Below are positions 7,303 to 21,832 of a stretch of 64,000 nucleotides of DNA, piece after piece. Position 1 is the stretch's first letter, and the number at the start of each line of letters is the position of its first letter. The position numbers and the translations under genes were made by a program. The notes below the pieces were generated by a model. The model searched no databases. It worked only from the letters and a program-made list of their open reading frames with translations, and was not told the DNA's origin. The stretch covers positions 1,364,001-1,428,000 of the forward strand of contig JAJQJQ010000037.1 of NCBI GenBank assembly GCA_028622995.1. Reading direction: 5' to 3'. The stretch is from Panagrolaimus kolymaensis (Eukaryota > Nematoda > Chromadorea > Rhabditida > Panagrolaimidae).

Positions 7303-10039
7303 TTCAAAAAAATAAAAATGATAACATTTTTTATAAATCGTTTCATAATTATTTAGTCATGGAAATTCTTTGAATTTGGTTTATTAAAATAAATTTTCTT
7401 GCCAAAAAGAAAGCTAAAAACGTTCGCTAATAAAATTTAACTCAAACGAGAACTTTAATACGTTCAAAAAGAAATAAAAATGATAACATTTTTTATAAAT
7501 CGTTTCATAATTATTTAGTCATGGAAATTCTTTGAATTTGGTTTATTAAAATAAATTTTCTTGCCAAAAAGAAAGCTAAAAACGTTCGCTAATAAAATTT
7601 AACTCAAACGAGAACTTTAATTCGTTCAAAAAAATAAAAATGATACCATTTTTTATAAATCGTTTCATAATTCTTTAGTCATGGAAATTCTTTGATTTTG
7701 GTTTATTAAAATAAATTTTCCTTCTTTAAATGAAGCTAAAAACGTTGGCTAATAAAATTTTACTCAAACGAGAACTTTAATACGTTCAAAAAAAAATAAA
7801 AATGATAACATTTTTTATAAATCGTTTCATAATTATTTAGTCATGGAAATTCTTTGAATTTGGTTTATTAAAATAAATTTTCTTGCCAAAAAGAAAGCTA
7901 AAAACGTTCGCTAATAAAATTTAACTCAAACGAGAACTTTAATACGTTCAAAAAGAAATAAAAATGATACCATTTTTTATAAATCGTTTCATAATTATTT
8001 AGTCATGGAAATTCTTTGAATTTGGTTTATTAAAATAAATTTTCTTGCCAAAAAGAAAGCTAAAAACGTTCGCTAATAAAATTTAACTCAAACGAGAACT
8101 TTAATACGTTCAAAAAGAAATAAAAATGATAACATTTTTTATAAATCGTTTCATAATTATTTAGTCATGGAAATTCTTTGAATTTGGTTTATTAAAATAA
8201 ATTTTCTTGCCAAAAAGAAAGCTAAAAACGTTCGCTAATAAAATTTAACTCAAACGAGAACTTTAATACGTTCAAAAAGAAATAAAAATGATACCATTTT
8301 TTATAAATCGTTTCATAATTCTTTAGTCATGGAAATTCTTTGAATTTGGTTTATTAAAATAAATTTTCCTGCCAAAAAGAAAGCTAAAAACGTTGGCTAA
8401 TAAAATTTTACTCAAACGAGAACTTTAATACGTTCAAAAAAAAATAAAAATGATACCATTTTTTATAAATCGTTTCATAATTCTTTAGTCATGGTAATTC
8501 TTTGAATTTGGTTTATTAAAATAAATTTTCTTGCCAAAAAGAAAGCTAAAAACGTTGGCTAATAAAATTTAACTCAAACGAGAACTTTAATACGTTCAAA
8601 AAGAAATAAAAATGATACCATTTTTTATAAATCGTTTCATAATTCTTTAGTCATGGAAATTCTTTGAATTTGGTTTATTAAAATAAATTTTCTTGCCAAA
8701 AAGAAAGCTAAAAACGTTCGCTAATAAAATTTAACTCAAACGAGAACTTTAATACGTTCAAAAAGAAATAAAAATGATAACATTTTTTATAAATCGTTTC
8801 ATAATTATTTAGTCATGGAAATTCTTTGAATTTGGTTTATTAAAATAAATTTTCTTGCCAAAAAGAAAGCTAAAAACGTTCGCTAATAAAATTTAACTCA
8901 AACGAGAACTTTAATACGTTCAAAAAGAAATAAAAATGATACCATTTTTTATAAATCGTTTCATAATTCTTTAGTCATGGAAATTCTTTGAATTTGGTTT
9001 ATTAAAATAAATTTTCCTGCCAAAAAGAAAGCTAAAAACGTTGGCTAATAAAATTTTACTCAAACGAGAACTTTAATACGTTCAAAAAAAAATAAAAATG
9101 ATACCATTTTTTATAAATCGTTTCATAATTCTTTAGTCATGGAAATTCTTTGATTTTGGTTTATTAAAATAAATTTTCCTTCTTTAAATGAAGCTAAAAA
9201 CGTTGGCTAATAAAATTTTACTCAAACGAGAACTTTAATACGTTCAAAAAAAAATAAAAATGATACCATTTTTTATAAATCGTTTCATAATTCTTTAGTC
9301 ATGGAAATTCTTTGATTTTGGTTTATTAAAATAAATTTTCCTTCTTTAAATGAAGCTAAAAACGTTGGCTAATAAAATTTTACTCAAACGAGAACTTTAA
9401 TACGTTCAAAAAAAAATAAAAATGATAACATTTTTTATAAATCGTTTCATAATTATTTAGTCATGGAAATTCTTTGAATTTGGTTTATTAAAATAAATTT
9501 TCTTGCCAAAAAGAAAGCTAAAAACGTTCGCTAATAAAATTTAACTCAAACGAGAACTTTAATACGTTCAAAAAGAAATAAAAATGATAACATTTTTTAT
9601 AAATCGTTTCATAATTATTTAGTCATGGAAATTCTTTGAATTTGGTTTATTAAAATAAATTTTCTTGCCAAAAAGAAAGCTAAAAACGTTCGCTAATAAA
9701 ATTTAACTCAAACGAGAACTTTAATACGTTCAAAAAGAAATAAAAATGATACCATTTTTTATAAATCGTTTCATAATTCTTTAGTCATGGAAATTCTTTG
9801 AATTTGGTTTATTAAAATAAATTTTCCTGCCAAAAAGAAAGCTAAAAACGTTGGCTAATAAAATTTTACTCAAACGAGAACTTTAATACGTTCAAAAAAA
9901 AATAAAAATGATACCATTTTTTATAAATCGTTTCATAATTCTTTAGTCATGGTAATTCTTTGAATTTGGTTTATTAAAATAAATTTTCTTGCCAAAAAGA
10001 AAGCTAAAAACGTTGGCTAATAAAATTTAACTCAAACGA
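7303..10039. repeat. Junction-proximal satellite subfamily (GATAAC / TTATTTAG / CGTTCGC)
   Basis: Monomers next to the island carry private variants: GATAACATT for GATACCATT, AATTATTTAGTC for AATTCTTTAGTC, ACGTTCGC for ACGTTGGC, TTGCC in the swap segment, and AAAAAGAAAT in the A-tract. I see these repeatedly between about 7.3 and 9.7 kb and not in the rest of the window. They are intermixed with ordinary A9 monomers. The subfamily differs from the block on the left side of the island. Confidence 0.88.
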
Positions 10040-13000
10040 GAACTTTAATTCGTTCAAAAAAATAAAAATGATACCATTTTTTATAAATCGTTTCATAATT
10101 CTATAGTCTTCCTATTTCTTTGAATTTGGTTTATTAAAATAAATTTTCCTTCTTTAAATGAAGCTAAAAACGTTGGCTAATAAAATTTTACTCAAACGAG
10201 AACTTTAATACGTTCAAAAAAAAATAAAAATGATACCATTTTTTATAAATCGTTTCATAATTCTTTAGTCATGGAAATTCTTTGAATTTGGTTTATTAAA
10301 ATAAATTTTCCTTCTTTAAATGAAGCTAAAAACGTTGGCTAATAAAATTTTACTCAAACGAGAACTTTAATACGTTCAAAAAAAAATAAAAATGATACCA
10401 TTTTTTATAAATCGTTTCATAATTCTTTAGTCATGGAAATTCTTTGAATTTGGTTTATTAAAATAAATTTTCCTGCCAAAAAGAAAGCTAAAAACGTTGG
10501 CTAATAAAATTTTACTCAAACGAGAACTTTAATACGTTCAAAAAAAAATAAAAATGATACCATTTTTTATAAATCGTTTCATAATTCTTTAGTCATGGAA
10601 ATTCTTTGAATTTGGTTTATTAAAATAAATTTTCCTGCCAAAAAGAAAGCTAAAAACGTTGGCTAATAAAATTTTACTCAAACGAGAACTTTAATACGTT
10701 CAAAAAAAAATAAAAATGATACCATTTTTTATAAATCGTTTCATAATTCTTTAGTCATGGAAATTCTTTGAATTTGGTATATTAAAATAAATTTTCCTTC
10801 TTTAAATGAAGCTAAAAACGTTGGCTAATAAAATTTAACTCAAACGAGAACTTTAATACGTTCAAAAAAAAATAAAAATGATACCATTTTTTATAAATCG
10901 TTTCATAATTCTTTAGTCATGGAAATTCTTTGAATTTGGTTTATTAAAATAAATTTTCCTTCTTTAAATGAAGCTAAAAACGTTGGCTAATAAAATTTTA
11001 CTCAAACGAGAACTTTAATACGTTCAAAAAAAAATAAAAATGATACCATTTTTTATAAATCGTTTCATAATTCTTTAGTCATGGAAATTCTTTGAATTTG
11101 GTTTATTAAAATAAATTTTCCTTCTTTAAATGAAGCTAAAAACGTTGGCTAATAAAATTTAACTCAAACGAGAACTTTAATACGTTCAAAAAAAAATAAA
11201 AATGATACCATTTTTTATAAATCGTTTCATAATTCTTTAGTCATGGAAATTCTTTGAATTTGGTTTATTAAAATAAATTTTCCTTCTTTAAATGAAGCTA
11301 AAAACGTTGGCTAATAAAATTTTACTCAAACGAGAACTTTAATACGTTCAAAAAAAAATAAAAATGATACCATTTTTTATAAATCGTTTCATAATTCTTT
11401 AGTCATGGAAATTCTTTGAATTTGGTTTATTAAAATAAATTTTCCTGCCAAAAAGAAAGCTAAAAACGTTGGCTAATAAAATTTTACTCAAACGAGAACT
11501 TTAATACGTTCAAAAAAAAATAAAAATGATACCATTTTTTATAAATCGTTTCATAATTCTTTAGTCATGGAAATTCTTTGAATTTGGTTTATTAAAATAA
11601 ATTTTCCTTCTTTAAATGAAGCTAAAAACGTTGGCTAATAAAATTTTACTCAAACGAGAACTTTAATACGTTCAAAAAAAAATAAAAATGATACCATTTT
11701 TTATAAATCGTTTCATAATTCTTTAGTCATGGAAATTCTTTGAATTTGGTTTATTAAAATAAATTTTCCTTCTTTAAATGAAGCTAAAAACGTTGGCTAA
11801 TAAAATTTAACTCAAACGAGAACTTTAATACGTTCAAAAAAAAATAAAAATGATACCATTTTTTATAAATCGTTTCATAATTCTTTAGTCATGGAAATTC
11901 TTTGAATTTGGTTTATTAAAATAAATTTTCCTTCTTTAAATGAAGCTAAAAACGTTGGCTAATAAAATTTTACTCAAACGAGAACTTTAATACGTTCAAA
12001 AAAAAATAAAAATGATACCATTTTTTATAAATCGTTTCATAATTCTTTAGTCATGGAAATTCTTTGAATTTGGTTTATTAAAATAAATTTTCCTTCTTTA
12101 AATGAAGCTAAAAACGTTGGCTAATAAAATTTTACTCAAACGAGAACTTTAATACGTTCAAAAAAAAATAAAAATGATACCATTTTTTATAAATCGTTTC
12201 ATAATTCTTTAGTCATGGAAATTCTTTGAATTTGGTTTATTAAAATAAATTTTCCTTCTTTAAATGAAGCTAAAAACGTTGGCTAATAAAATTTAACTCA
12301 AACGAGAACTTTAATACGTTCAAAAAAAAATAAAAATGATACCATTTTTTATAAATCGTTTCATAATTCTTTAGTCATGGAAATTCTTTGAATTTGGTTT
12401 ATTAAAATAAATTTTCCTTCTTTAAATGAAGCTAAAAACGTTGGCTAATAAAATTTTACTCAAACGAGAACTTTAATACGTTCAAAAAAAAATAAAAATG
12501 ATACCATTTTTTATAAATCGTTTCATAATTCTTTAGTCATGGAAATTCTTTGAATTTGGTTTATTAAAATAAATTTTCCTGCCAAAAAGAAAGCTAAAAA
12601 CGTTGGCTAATAAAATTTTACTCAAACGAGAACTTTAATACGTTCAAAAAAAAATAAAAATGATACCATTTTTTATAAATCGTTTCATAATTCTTTAGTC
12701 ATGGAAATTCTTTGAATTTGGTTTATTAAAATAAATTTTCCTTCTTTAAATGAAGCTAAAAACGTTGGCTAATAAAATTTAACTCAAACGAGAACTTTAA
12801 TACGTTCAAAAAAAAATAAAAATGATACCATTTTTTATAAATCGTTTCATAATTCTTTAGTCATGGAAATTCTTTGAATTTGGTTTATTAAAATAAATTT
12901 TCCTTCTTTAAATGAAGCTAAAAACGTTGGCTAATAAAATTTAACTCAAACGAGAACTTTAATACGTTCAAAAAAAAATAAAAATGATACCATTTTTTAT

Positions 13001-15543
13001 AAATCGTTTCATAATTCTTTAGTCATGGAAATTCTTTGAATTTGGTTTATTAAAATAAATTTTCCTTCTTTAAATGAAGCTAAAAACGTTGGCTAATAAA
13101 ATTTTACTCAAACGAGAACTTTAATACGTTCAAAAAAAAATAAAAATGATACCATTTTTTATAAATCGTTTCATAATTCTTTAGTCATGGAAATTCTTTG
13201 AATTTGGTTTATTAAAATAAATTTTCCTTCTTTAAATGAAGCTAAAAACGTTGGCTAATAAAATTTTACTCAAACGAGAACTTTAATACGTTCAAAAAAA
13301 AATAAAAATGATACCATTTTTTATAAATCGTTTCATAATTCTTTAGTCATGGAAATTCTTTGAATTTGGTTTATTAAAATAAATTTTCCTTCTTTAAATG
13401 AAGCTAAAAACGTTGGCTAATAAAATTTAACTCAAACGAGAACTTTAATACGTTCAAAAAAAAATAAAAATGATACCATTTTTTATAAATCGTTTCATAA
13501 TTCTTTAGTCATGGAAATTCTTTGAATTTGGTTTATTAAAATAAATTTTCCTTCTTTAAATGAAGCTAAAAACGTTGGCTAATAAAATTTTACTCAAACG
13601 AGAACTTTAATACGTTCAAAAAAAAATAAAAATGATACCATTTTTTATAAATCGTTTCATAATTCTTTAGTCATGGAAATTCTTTGAATTTGGTTTATTA
13701 AAATAAATTTTCCTGCCAAAAAGAAAGCTAAAAACGTTGGCTAATAAAATTTTACTCAAACGAGAACTTTAATACGTTCAAAAAAAAATAAAAATGATAC
13801 CATTTTTTATAAATCGTTTCATAATTCTTTAGTCATGGTAATTCTTTGAATTTGATTTATTAAAATAAATTTTCTTGCCAAAAAGAAAGCTAAAAACGTT
13901 GGCTAATAAAATTTAACTCAAACGAGAACTTTAATTCGTTCAAAAAAATAAAAATGATACCATTTTTTATAAATCGTTTCATAATTCTATAGTCTTCCTA
14001 TTTCTTTGAATTTGGTTTATTAAAATAAATTTTCCTTCTTTAAATGAAGCTAAAAACGTTGGCTAATAAAATTTAACTCAAACGAGAACTTTAATACGTT
14101 CAAAAAAAAATAAAAATGATACCATTTTTTATAAATCGTTTCATAATTCTTTAGTCATGGAAATTCTTTGAATTTGGTTTATTAAAATAAATTTTCCTTC
14201 TTTAAATGAAGCTAAAAACGTTGGCTAATAAAATTTTACTCAAACGAGAACTTTAATACGTTCAAAAAAAAATAAAAATGATACCATTTTTTATAAATCG
14301 TTTCATAATTCTTTAGTCATGGAAATTCTTTGAATTTGGTTTATTAAAATAAATTTTCCTGCCAAAAAGAAAGCTAAAAACGTTGGCTAATAAAATTTTA
14401 CTCAAACGAGAACTTTAATACGTTCAAAAAAAAATAAAAATGATACCATTTTTTATAAATCGTTTCATAATTCTTTAGTCATGGAAATTCTTTGAATTTG
14501 GTTTATTAAAATAAATTTTCCTTCTTTAAATGAAGCTAAAAACGTTGGCTAATAAAATTTAACTCAAACGAGAACTTTAATACGTTCAAAAAAAAATAAA
14601 AATGATACCATTTTTTATAAATCGTTTCATAATTCTTTAGTCATGGAAATTCTTTGAATTGGGTTTATTAAAATAAATTTTCCTTCTTTAAATGAAGCTA
14701 AAAACGTTGGCTAATAAAATTTTACTCAAACGAGAACTTTAATACGTTCAAAAAAAAATAAAAATGATACCATTTTTTATAAATCGTTTCATAATTCTTT
14801 AGTCATGGAAATTCTTTGAATTTGGTTTATTAAAATAAATTTTCCTGCCAAAAAGAAAGCTAAAAACGTTGGCTAATAAAATTTAACTCAAACGAGAACT
14901 TTAATACGTTCAACAAAAAATAAAAATGATACCATTTTTTATAAATCGTTTCATAATTCTTTAGTCATGGAAATTCTTTGAATTTGGTTTATTAAAATAA
15001 ATTTTCCTTCTTTAAATGAAGCTAAAAACGTTGGCTAATAAAATTTAACTCAAACGAGAACTTTAATACGTTCAAAAAAAAATAAAAATGATACCATTTT
15101 TTATAAATCGTTTCATAATTCTTTAGTCATGGAAATTCTTTGAATTTGGTTTATTAAAATAAATTTTCCTGCCAAAAAGAAAGCTAAAAACGTTGGCTAA
15201 TAAAATTTAACTCAAACGAGAACTTTAATACGTTCAAAAAAAAATAAAAATGATACCATTTTTTATAAATCGTTTCATAATTCTTTAGTCATGGAAATTC
15301 TTTGAATTTGGTTTATTAAAATAAATTTTCCTTCTTTAAATGAAGCTAAAAACGTTGGCTAATAAAATTTTACTCAAACGAGAACTTTAATACGTTCAAA
15401 AAAAAATAAAAATGATACCATTTTTTATAAATCGTTTCATAATTCTTTAGTCATGGAAATTCTTTGAATTTGGTTTATTAAAATAAATTTTCCTGCTTTA
15501 AATGAAGCTAAAAACGTTGGCTAATAAAATTTAACTCAAACGA
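10040..15543. repeat. Homogeneous 162 bp-monomer block
   Basis: Almost every monomer here is A9/GAATTT/GGC, so the register is nearly pure 162 bp. CTTC and CTGCC types, and TTTAACTC and TTTTACTC endings, provide the variation. Two monomers (starting 10040 and 13926, 3886 bp or 24 monomers apart) carry CTATAGTCTTCCTATTTC in place of CTTTAGTCATGGAAATTC, each preceded by a GGTAATTC monomer. Confidence 0.9.
11334..13601. repeat. 7-monomer higher-order repeat, 1134 bp, two copies
   Basis: CTGCC-type monomers start at 11334, 12468 and 13602, exactly 1134 bp (7 x 162) apart. Between them the CTTC monomers follow the same order of TTTTACTC and TTTAACTC endings, except for the second position (T-type in the first unit, A-type in the second). 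Confidence 0.85.
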
Positions 15544-16185
15544 GAACTTTAATTCGTTCAAAAAAATAAAAATGATACCATTTTTTATAAATCGTTTCAT
15601 AATTCTTTAGTCATGGAAATTCTTTGAATTTGGTTTATTAAAATAAATTTTCCTGCCAAAAAGAAAGCTAAAAACGTTGGCTAATAAAATTTAACTCAAA
15701 CGAGAACTTTAATTCGTTCAAAAAAATAAAAATGATACCATTTTTTATAAATCGTTTCATAATTCTATAGTCTTCCAATTTCTTTGAATTTGGTTTATTA
15801 AAATAAATTTTCTTGCCAAAAAGAAAGCTAAAAACGTTGGCTAATAAAATTTTACTCAAACGAGAACTTTAATACGTTCAAAAAAAAATAAAAATGATAC
15901 CATTTTTTATAAATCGTTTCATAATTCTTTAGTCATGGAAATTCTTTGAATTTGGTTTATTAAAACAAATTTTCCTGCTTTAAATGAAGCTAAAAACGTT
16001 GGCTAATAAAATTTAACTCAAACGAGAACTTTAATTCGTTCAAAAAAATAAAAATGATACCATTTTTTATAAATCGTTTCATAATTCTTTAGTCATGGAA
16101 ATTCTTTGAATTTGGTTTGTTAAAATAAATTTTCCTTCTTTAAATGAAGCTAAAAACGTTGGCTAATAAAATTTTACTCAAACGA
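15544..16185. repeat. Four-monomer block shared with 42538-43179
   Basis: The monomer order is TTCGTTC/CTGCC, then TTCGTTC with CTATAGTCTTCCAATTTC/TTGCC, then A9 with AAAACAAATTTT and CTGCTTT, then TTCGTTC/CTTC. It is found again 26,994 bp downstream. The CTATAGTCTTCCAATTTC variant occurs only in these two places. In the last monomer this copy has GGTTTGTTAAAA where the other has GGTTTATTAAAA, and the two end TTTTACTC and TTTAACTC. Confidence 0.85.
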
Positions 16186-19100
16186 GAACTTTAATACGTT
16201 CAAAAAAAAATAAAAATGATACCATTTTTTATAAATCGTTTCATAATTCTTTAGTCATGGAAATTCTTTGAATTTGGTTTATTAAAACAAATTTTCTTGC
16301 CAAAAAGAAAGCTAAAAACGTTGGCTAATAAAATTTTACTCAAACGAGAACTTTAATACGTTCAAAAAAATAAAAATGATACCATTTTTTATAAATCGTC
16401 TCATAATTCTTTAGTCATGGAAATTCTTTGATTTTGGTTTATTAAAATAAATTTTCCTTCTTTAAATGAAGCTAAAAACGTTGGCTAATAAAATTTAACT
16501 CAAACGAGAACTTTAATACGTTCAAAAAAATAAAAATGATACCATTTTTTATAAATCGTTTCATAATTCTTTAGTCATGGAAATTCTTTGAATTTGGTTT
16601 ATTAAAATAAATTTTCTTTCTTTAAATGAAGCTAAAAACGTTGGCTAATAAAATTTTACTCAAACGAGAACTTTAATACGTTCAAAAAAAAATAAAAATG
16701 ATACCATTTTTTATAAATCGTTACATAATTCTTTAGTCATGGAAATTCTTTGATTTTGGTATATTAAAATAAATTTTCCTGCCAAAAAGAAAGCTAAAAA
16801 CGTTGGCTAATAAAATTTTACTCAAACGAGAACTTTAATACGTTCAAAAAAAAATAAAAATGATACCATTTTTTATAAATCGTTTCATAATTCTTTAGTC
16901 ATGGAAATTCTTTGAATTTGGTTTATTAAAACAAATTTTCCTGCTTTAAATGAAGCTAAAAACGTTGGCTAATAAAATTTAACTCAAACGAGAACTTTAA
17001 TTCGTTCAAAAAAATAAAAATGATACCATTTTTTATAAATCGTTTCATAATTCTTTAGTCATGGAAATTCTTTGAATTTGGTTTATTAAAATAAATTTTC
17101 CTGCTTTAAATGAAGCTAAAAACGTTGGCTAATAAAATTTAACTCAAACGAGAACTTTAATACGTTCAAAAAAAAATAAAAATGATACCATTTTTTATAA
17201 ATCGTTTCATAATTCTTTAGTCATGGAAATTCTTTGAATTTGGTTTATTAAAACAAATTTTCCTGCTTTAAATGAAGCTAAAAACGTTGGCTAATAAAAT
17301 TTTACTCAAACGAGAACTTTAATACGTTCAAAAAAAAATAAAAATGATACCATTTTTTATAAATCGTTTCATAATTCTTTAGTCATGGAAATTCTTTGAA
17401 TTTGGTTTATTAAAACAAATTTTCTTGCCAAAAAGAAAGCTAAAAACGTTGGCTAATAAAATTTTACTCAAACGAGAACTTTAATACGTTCAAAAAAAAA
17501 TAAAAATGATACCATTTTTTATAAATCGTTTCATAATTCTTTAGTCATGGAAATTCTTTGAATTTGGTTTATTAAAACAAATTTTCCTGCTTTAAATGAA
17601 GCTAAAAACGTTGGCTAATAAAATTTAACTCAAACGAGAACTTTAATTCGTTCAAAAAAATAAAAATGATACCATTTTTTATAAATCGTTTCATAATTCT
17701 TTAGTCATGGAAATTCTTTGAATTTGGTTTATTAAAATAAATTTTCCTGCTTTAAATGAAGCTAAAAACGTTGGCTAATAAAATTTAACTCAAACGAGAA
17801 CTTTAATACGTTCAAAAAAAAATAAAAATGATACCATTTTTTATAAATCGTTTCATAATTCTTTAGTCATGGAAATTCTTTGAATTTGGTTTATTAAAAC
17901 AAATTTTCCTGCTTTAAATGAAGCTAAAAACGTTGGCTAATAAAATTTAACTCAAACGAGAACTTTAATACGTTCAAAAAAAATAAAAATGATACCATTT
18001 TTTATAAATCGTTTCATAATTCTTTAGTCATGGAAATTCTTTGAATTTGGTTTATTAAAACAAATTTTCCTGCTTTAAATGAAGCTAAAAACGTTGGCTA
18101 ATAAAATTTAACTCAAACGAGAACTTTAATTCGTTCAAAAAAATAAAAATGATACCATTTTTTATAAATCGTTTCATAATTCTTTAGTCATGGAAATTCT
18201 TTGAATTTGGTTTATTAAAACAAATTTTCTTGCCAAAAAGAAAGCTAAAAACGTTGGCTAATAAAATTTTACTCAAACGAGAACTTTAATACGTTCAAAA
18301 AAAAATAAAAATGATACCATTTTTTATAAATCGTTTCATAATTCTTTAGTCATGGAAATTCTTTGAATTTGGTTTATTAAAATAAATTTTCCTGCTTTAA
18401 ATGAAGCTAAAAACGTTGGCTAATAAAATTTAACTCAAACGAGAACTTTAATACGTTCAAAAAAAAATAAAAATGATACCATTTTTTATAAATCGTTTCA
18501 TAATTCTTTAGTCATGGAAATTCTTTGAATTTGGTTTATTAAAACAAATTTTCTTGCCAAAAAGAAAGCTAAAAACGTTGGCTAATAAAATTTTACTCAA
18601 ACGAGAACTTTAATACGTTCAAAAAAAAATAAAAATGATACCATTTTTTATAAATCGTTTCATAATTCTTTAGTCATGGAAATTCTTTGAATTTGGTTTA
18701 TTAAAACAAATTTTCCTGCTTTAAATGAAGCTAAAAACGTTGGCTAATAAAATTTAACTCAAACGAGAACTTTAATTCGTTCAAAAAAATAAAAATGATA
18801 CCATTTTTTATAAATCGTTTCATAATTCTTTAGTCATGGAAATTCTTTGAATTTGGTTTATTAAAATAAATTTTCCTTCTTTAAATGAAGCTAAAAACGT
18901 TGGCTAATAAAATTTTACTCAAACGAGAACTTTAATACGTTCAAAAAAAAATAAAAATGATACCATTTTTTATAAATCGTTTCATAATTCTTTAGTCATG
19001 GAAATTCTTTGAATTTGGTTTATTAAAATAAATTTTCCTTCTTTAAATGAAGCTAAAAACGTTGGCTAATAAAATTTTACTCAAACGAGAACTTTAATAC

Positions 19101-19574
19101 GTTCAAAAAAAAATAAAAATGATACCATTTTTTATAAATCGTTTCATAATTCTTTAGTCATGGAAATTCTTTGAATTTGGTTTATTAAAATAAATTTTCC
19201 TTCTTTAAATGAAGCTAAAAACGTTGGCTAATAAAATTTTACTCAAACGAGAACTTTAATACGTTCAAAAAAAAATAAAAATGATACCATTTTTTATAAA
19301 TCGTTTCATAATTCTTTAGTCATGGAAATTCTTTGAATTTGGTTTATTAAAATAAATTTTCCTTCTTTAAATGAAGCTAAAAACGTTGGCTAATAAAATT
19401 TTACTCAAACGAGAACTTTAATACGTTCAAAAAAAAATAAAAATGATACCATTTTTTATAAATCGTTTCATAATTCTTTAGTCATGGAAATTCTTTGAAT
19501 TTGGTTTATTAAAACAAATTTTCTTGCCAAAAAGAAAGCTAAAAACGTTGGCTAATAAAATTTTACTCAAACGA

Positions 19575-21832
19575 GAACTTTAATACGTTCAAAAAAATAA
19601 AAATGATACCATTTTTTATAAATCGTCTCATAATTCTTTAGTCATGGAAATTCTTTGATTTTGGTTTATTAAAATAAATTTTCCTGCCAAAAAGAAAGCT
19701 AAAAACGTTGGCTAATAAAATTTTACTCAAACGAGAACTTTAATACGTTCAAAAAAAAATAAAAATGATACCATTTTTTATAAATCGTTTCATAATTCTT
19801 TAGTCATGGAAATTCTTTGAATTTGGTTTATTAAAATAAATTTTCCTTCTTTAAATGAAGCTAAAAACGTTGGCTAATAAAATTTTACTCAAACGAGAAC
19901 TTTAATACGTTCAAAAAAAAATAAAAATGATACCATTTTTTATAAATCGTTACATAATTCTTTAGTCATGGAAATTCTTTGATTTTGGTTTATTAAAATA
20001 AATTTTCCTGCCAAAAAGAAAGCTAAAAACGTTGGCTAATAAAATTTTACTCAAACGAGAACTTTAATACGTTCAAAAAAAAATAAAAATGATACCATTT
20101 TTTATAAATCGTTTCATAATTCTTTAGTCATGGAAATTCTTTGAATTTGGTTTATTAAAACAAATTTTCCTGCTTTAAATGAAGCTAAAAACGTTGGCTA
20201 ATAAAATTTAACTCAAACGAGAACTTTAATTCGTTCAAAAAAATAAAAATGATACCATTTTTTATAAATCGTTTCATAATTCTTTAGTCATGGAAATTCT
20301 TTGAATTTGGTTTATTAAAATAAATTTTCCTTCTTTAAATGAAGCTAAAAACGTTGGCTAATAAAATTTTACTCAAACGAGAACTTTAATACGTTCAAAA
20401 AAAAATAAAAATGATACCATTTTTTATAAATCGTTTCATAATTCTTTAGTCATGGAAATTCTTTGAATTTGGTTTATTAAAATAAATTTTCCTGCCAAAA
20501 AGAAAGCTAAAAACGTTGGCTAATAAAATTTTACTCAAACGAGAACTTTAATACGTTCAAAAAAAAATAAAAATGATACCATTTTTTATAAATCGTTTCA
20601 TAATTCTTTAGTCATGGAAATTCTTTGAATTTGGTTTATTAAAATAAATTTTCCTTCTTTAAATGAAGCTAAAAACGTTGGCTAATAAAATTTTACTCAA
20701 ACGAGAACTTTAATACGTTCAAAAAAAAATAAAAATGATACCATTTTTTATAAATCGTTTCATAATTCTTTAGTCATGGAAATTCTTTGAATTTGGTTTA
20801 TTAAAACAAATTTTCTTGCCAAAAAGAAAGCTAAAAACGTTGGCTAATAAAATTTTACTCAAACGAGAACTTTAATACGTTCAAAAAAATAAAAATGATA
20901 CCATTTTTTATAAATCGTCTCATAATTCTTTAGTCATGGAAATTCTTTGATTTTGGTTTATTAAAATAAATTTTCCTGCCAAAAAGAAAGCTAAAAACGT
21001 TGGCTAATAAAATTTTACTCAAACGAGAACTTTAATACGTTCAAAAAAAATAAAAATGATACCATTTTTTATAAATCGTTTCATAATTCTTTAGTCATGG
21101 AAATTCTTTGAATTTGGTTTATTAAAATAAATTTTCCTTCTTTAAATGAAGCTAAAAACGTTGGCTAATAAAATTTTACTCAAACGAGAACTTTAATACG
21201 TTCAAAAAAAAATAAAAATGATACCATTTTTTATAAATCGTTACATAATTCTTTAGTCATGGAAATTCTTTGATTTTGGTTTATTAAAATAAATTTTCCT
21301 GCCAAAAAGAAAGCTAAAAACGTTGGCTAATAAAATTTTACTCAAACGAGAACTTTAATACGTTCAAAAAAAAATAAAAATGATACCATTTTTTATAAAT
21401 CGTTTCATAATTCTTTAGTCATGGAAATTCTTTGAATTTGGTTTATTAAAACAAATTTTCCTGCTTTAAATGAAGCTAAAAACGTTGGCTAATAAAATTT
21501 AACTCAAACGAGAACTTTAATTCGTTCAAAAAAATAAAAATGATACCATTTTTTATAAATCGTTTCATAATTCTTTAGTCATGGAAATTCTTTGAATTTG
21601 GTTTATTAAAATAAATTTTCCTTCTTTAAATGAAGCTAAAAACGTTGGCTAATAAAATTTTACTCAAACGAGAACTTTAATACGTTCAAAAAAAATAAAA
21701 ATGATACCATTTTTTATAAATCGTTTCATAATTCTTTAGTCATGGAAATTCTTTGAATTTGGTTTATTAAAACAAATTTTCTTGCCAAAAAGAAAGCTAA
21801 AAACGTTGGCTAATAAAATTTTACTCAAACGA
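19575..21832. repeat. 8-monomer higher-order repeat (1292 bp) and a 6-monomer derivative (966 bp)
   Basis: 19575-20866 runs: GTCTCAT/CTGCC; A9/CTTC; GTTACAT/CTGCC; AAAACAAA/CTGCTTT; TTCGTTC/CTTC; A9/CTGCC; A9/CTTC; AAAACAAA/TTGCC. 20867-21832 repeats this order without the CTGCC and CTTC pair in sixth and seventh place, and with A8 in two monomers. Confidence 0.84.

Noticed and set aside
10040..13925. A tandem 3886 bp duplication bounded by the two CTATAGTCTTCCTATTTC monomers
   Set aside because: Only the boundary monomers clearly match. The interior is built from 1134 bp repeats, and I could not show a second 3886 bp copy.
15668..15859. 63-codon minus-strand open frame, repeated identically at 42662-42853
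   Set aside because: It lies wholly in satellite monomers and exists only because the CTATAGTCTTCC variant removes stops. It marks a duplicated block, not a gene.
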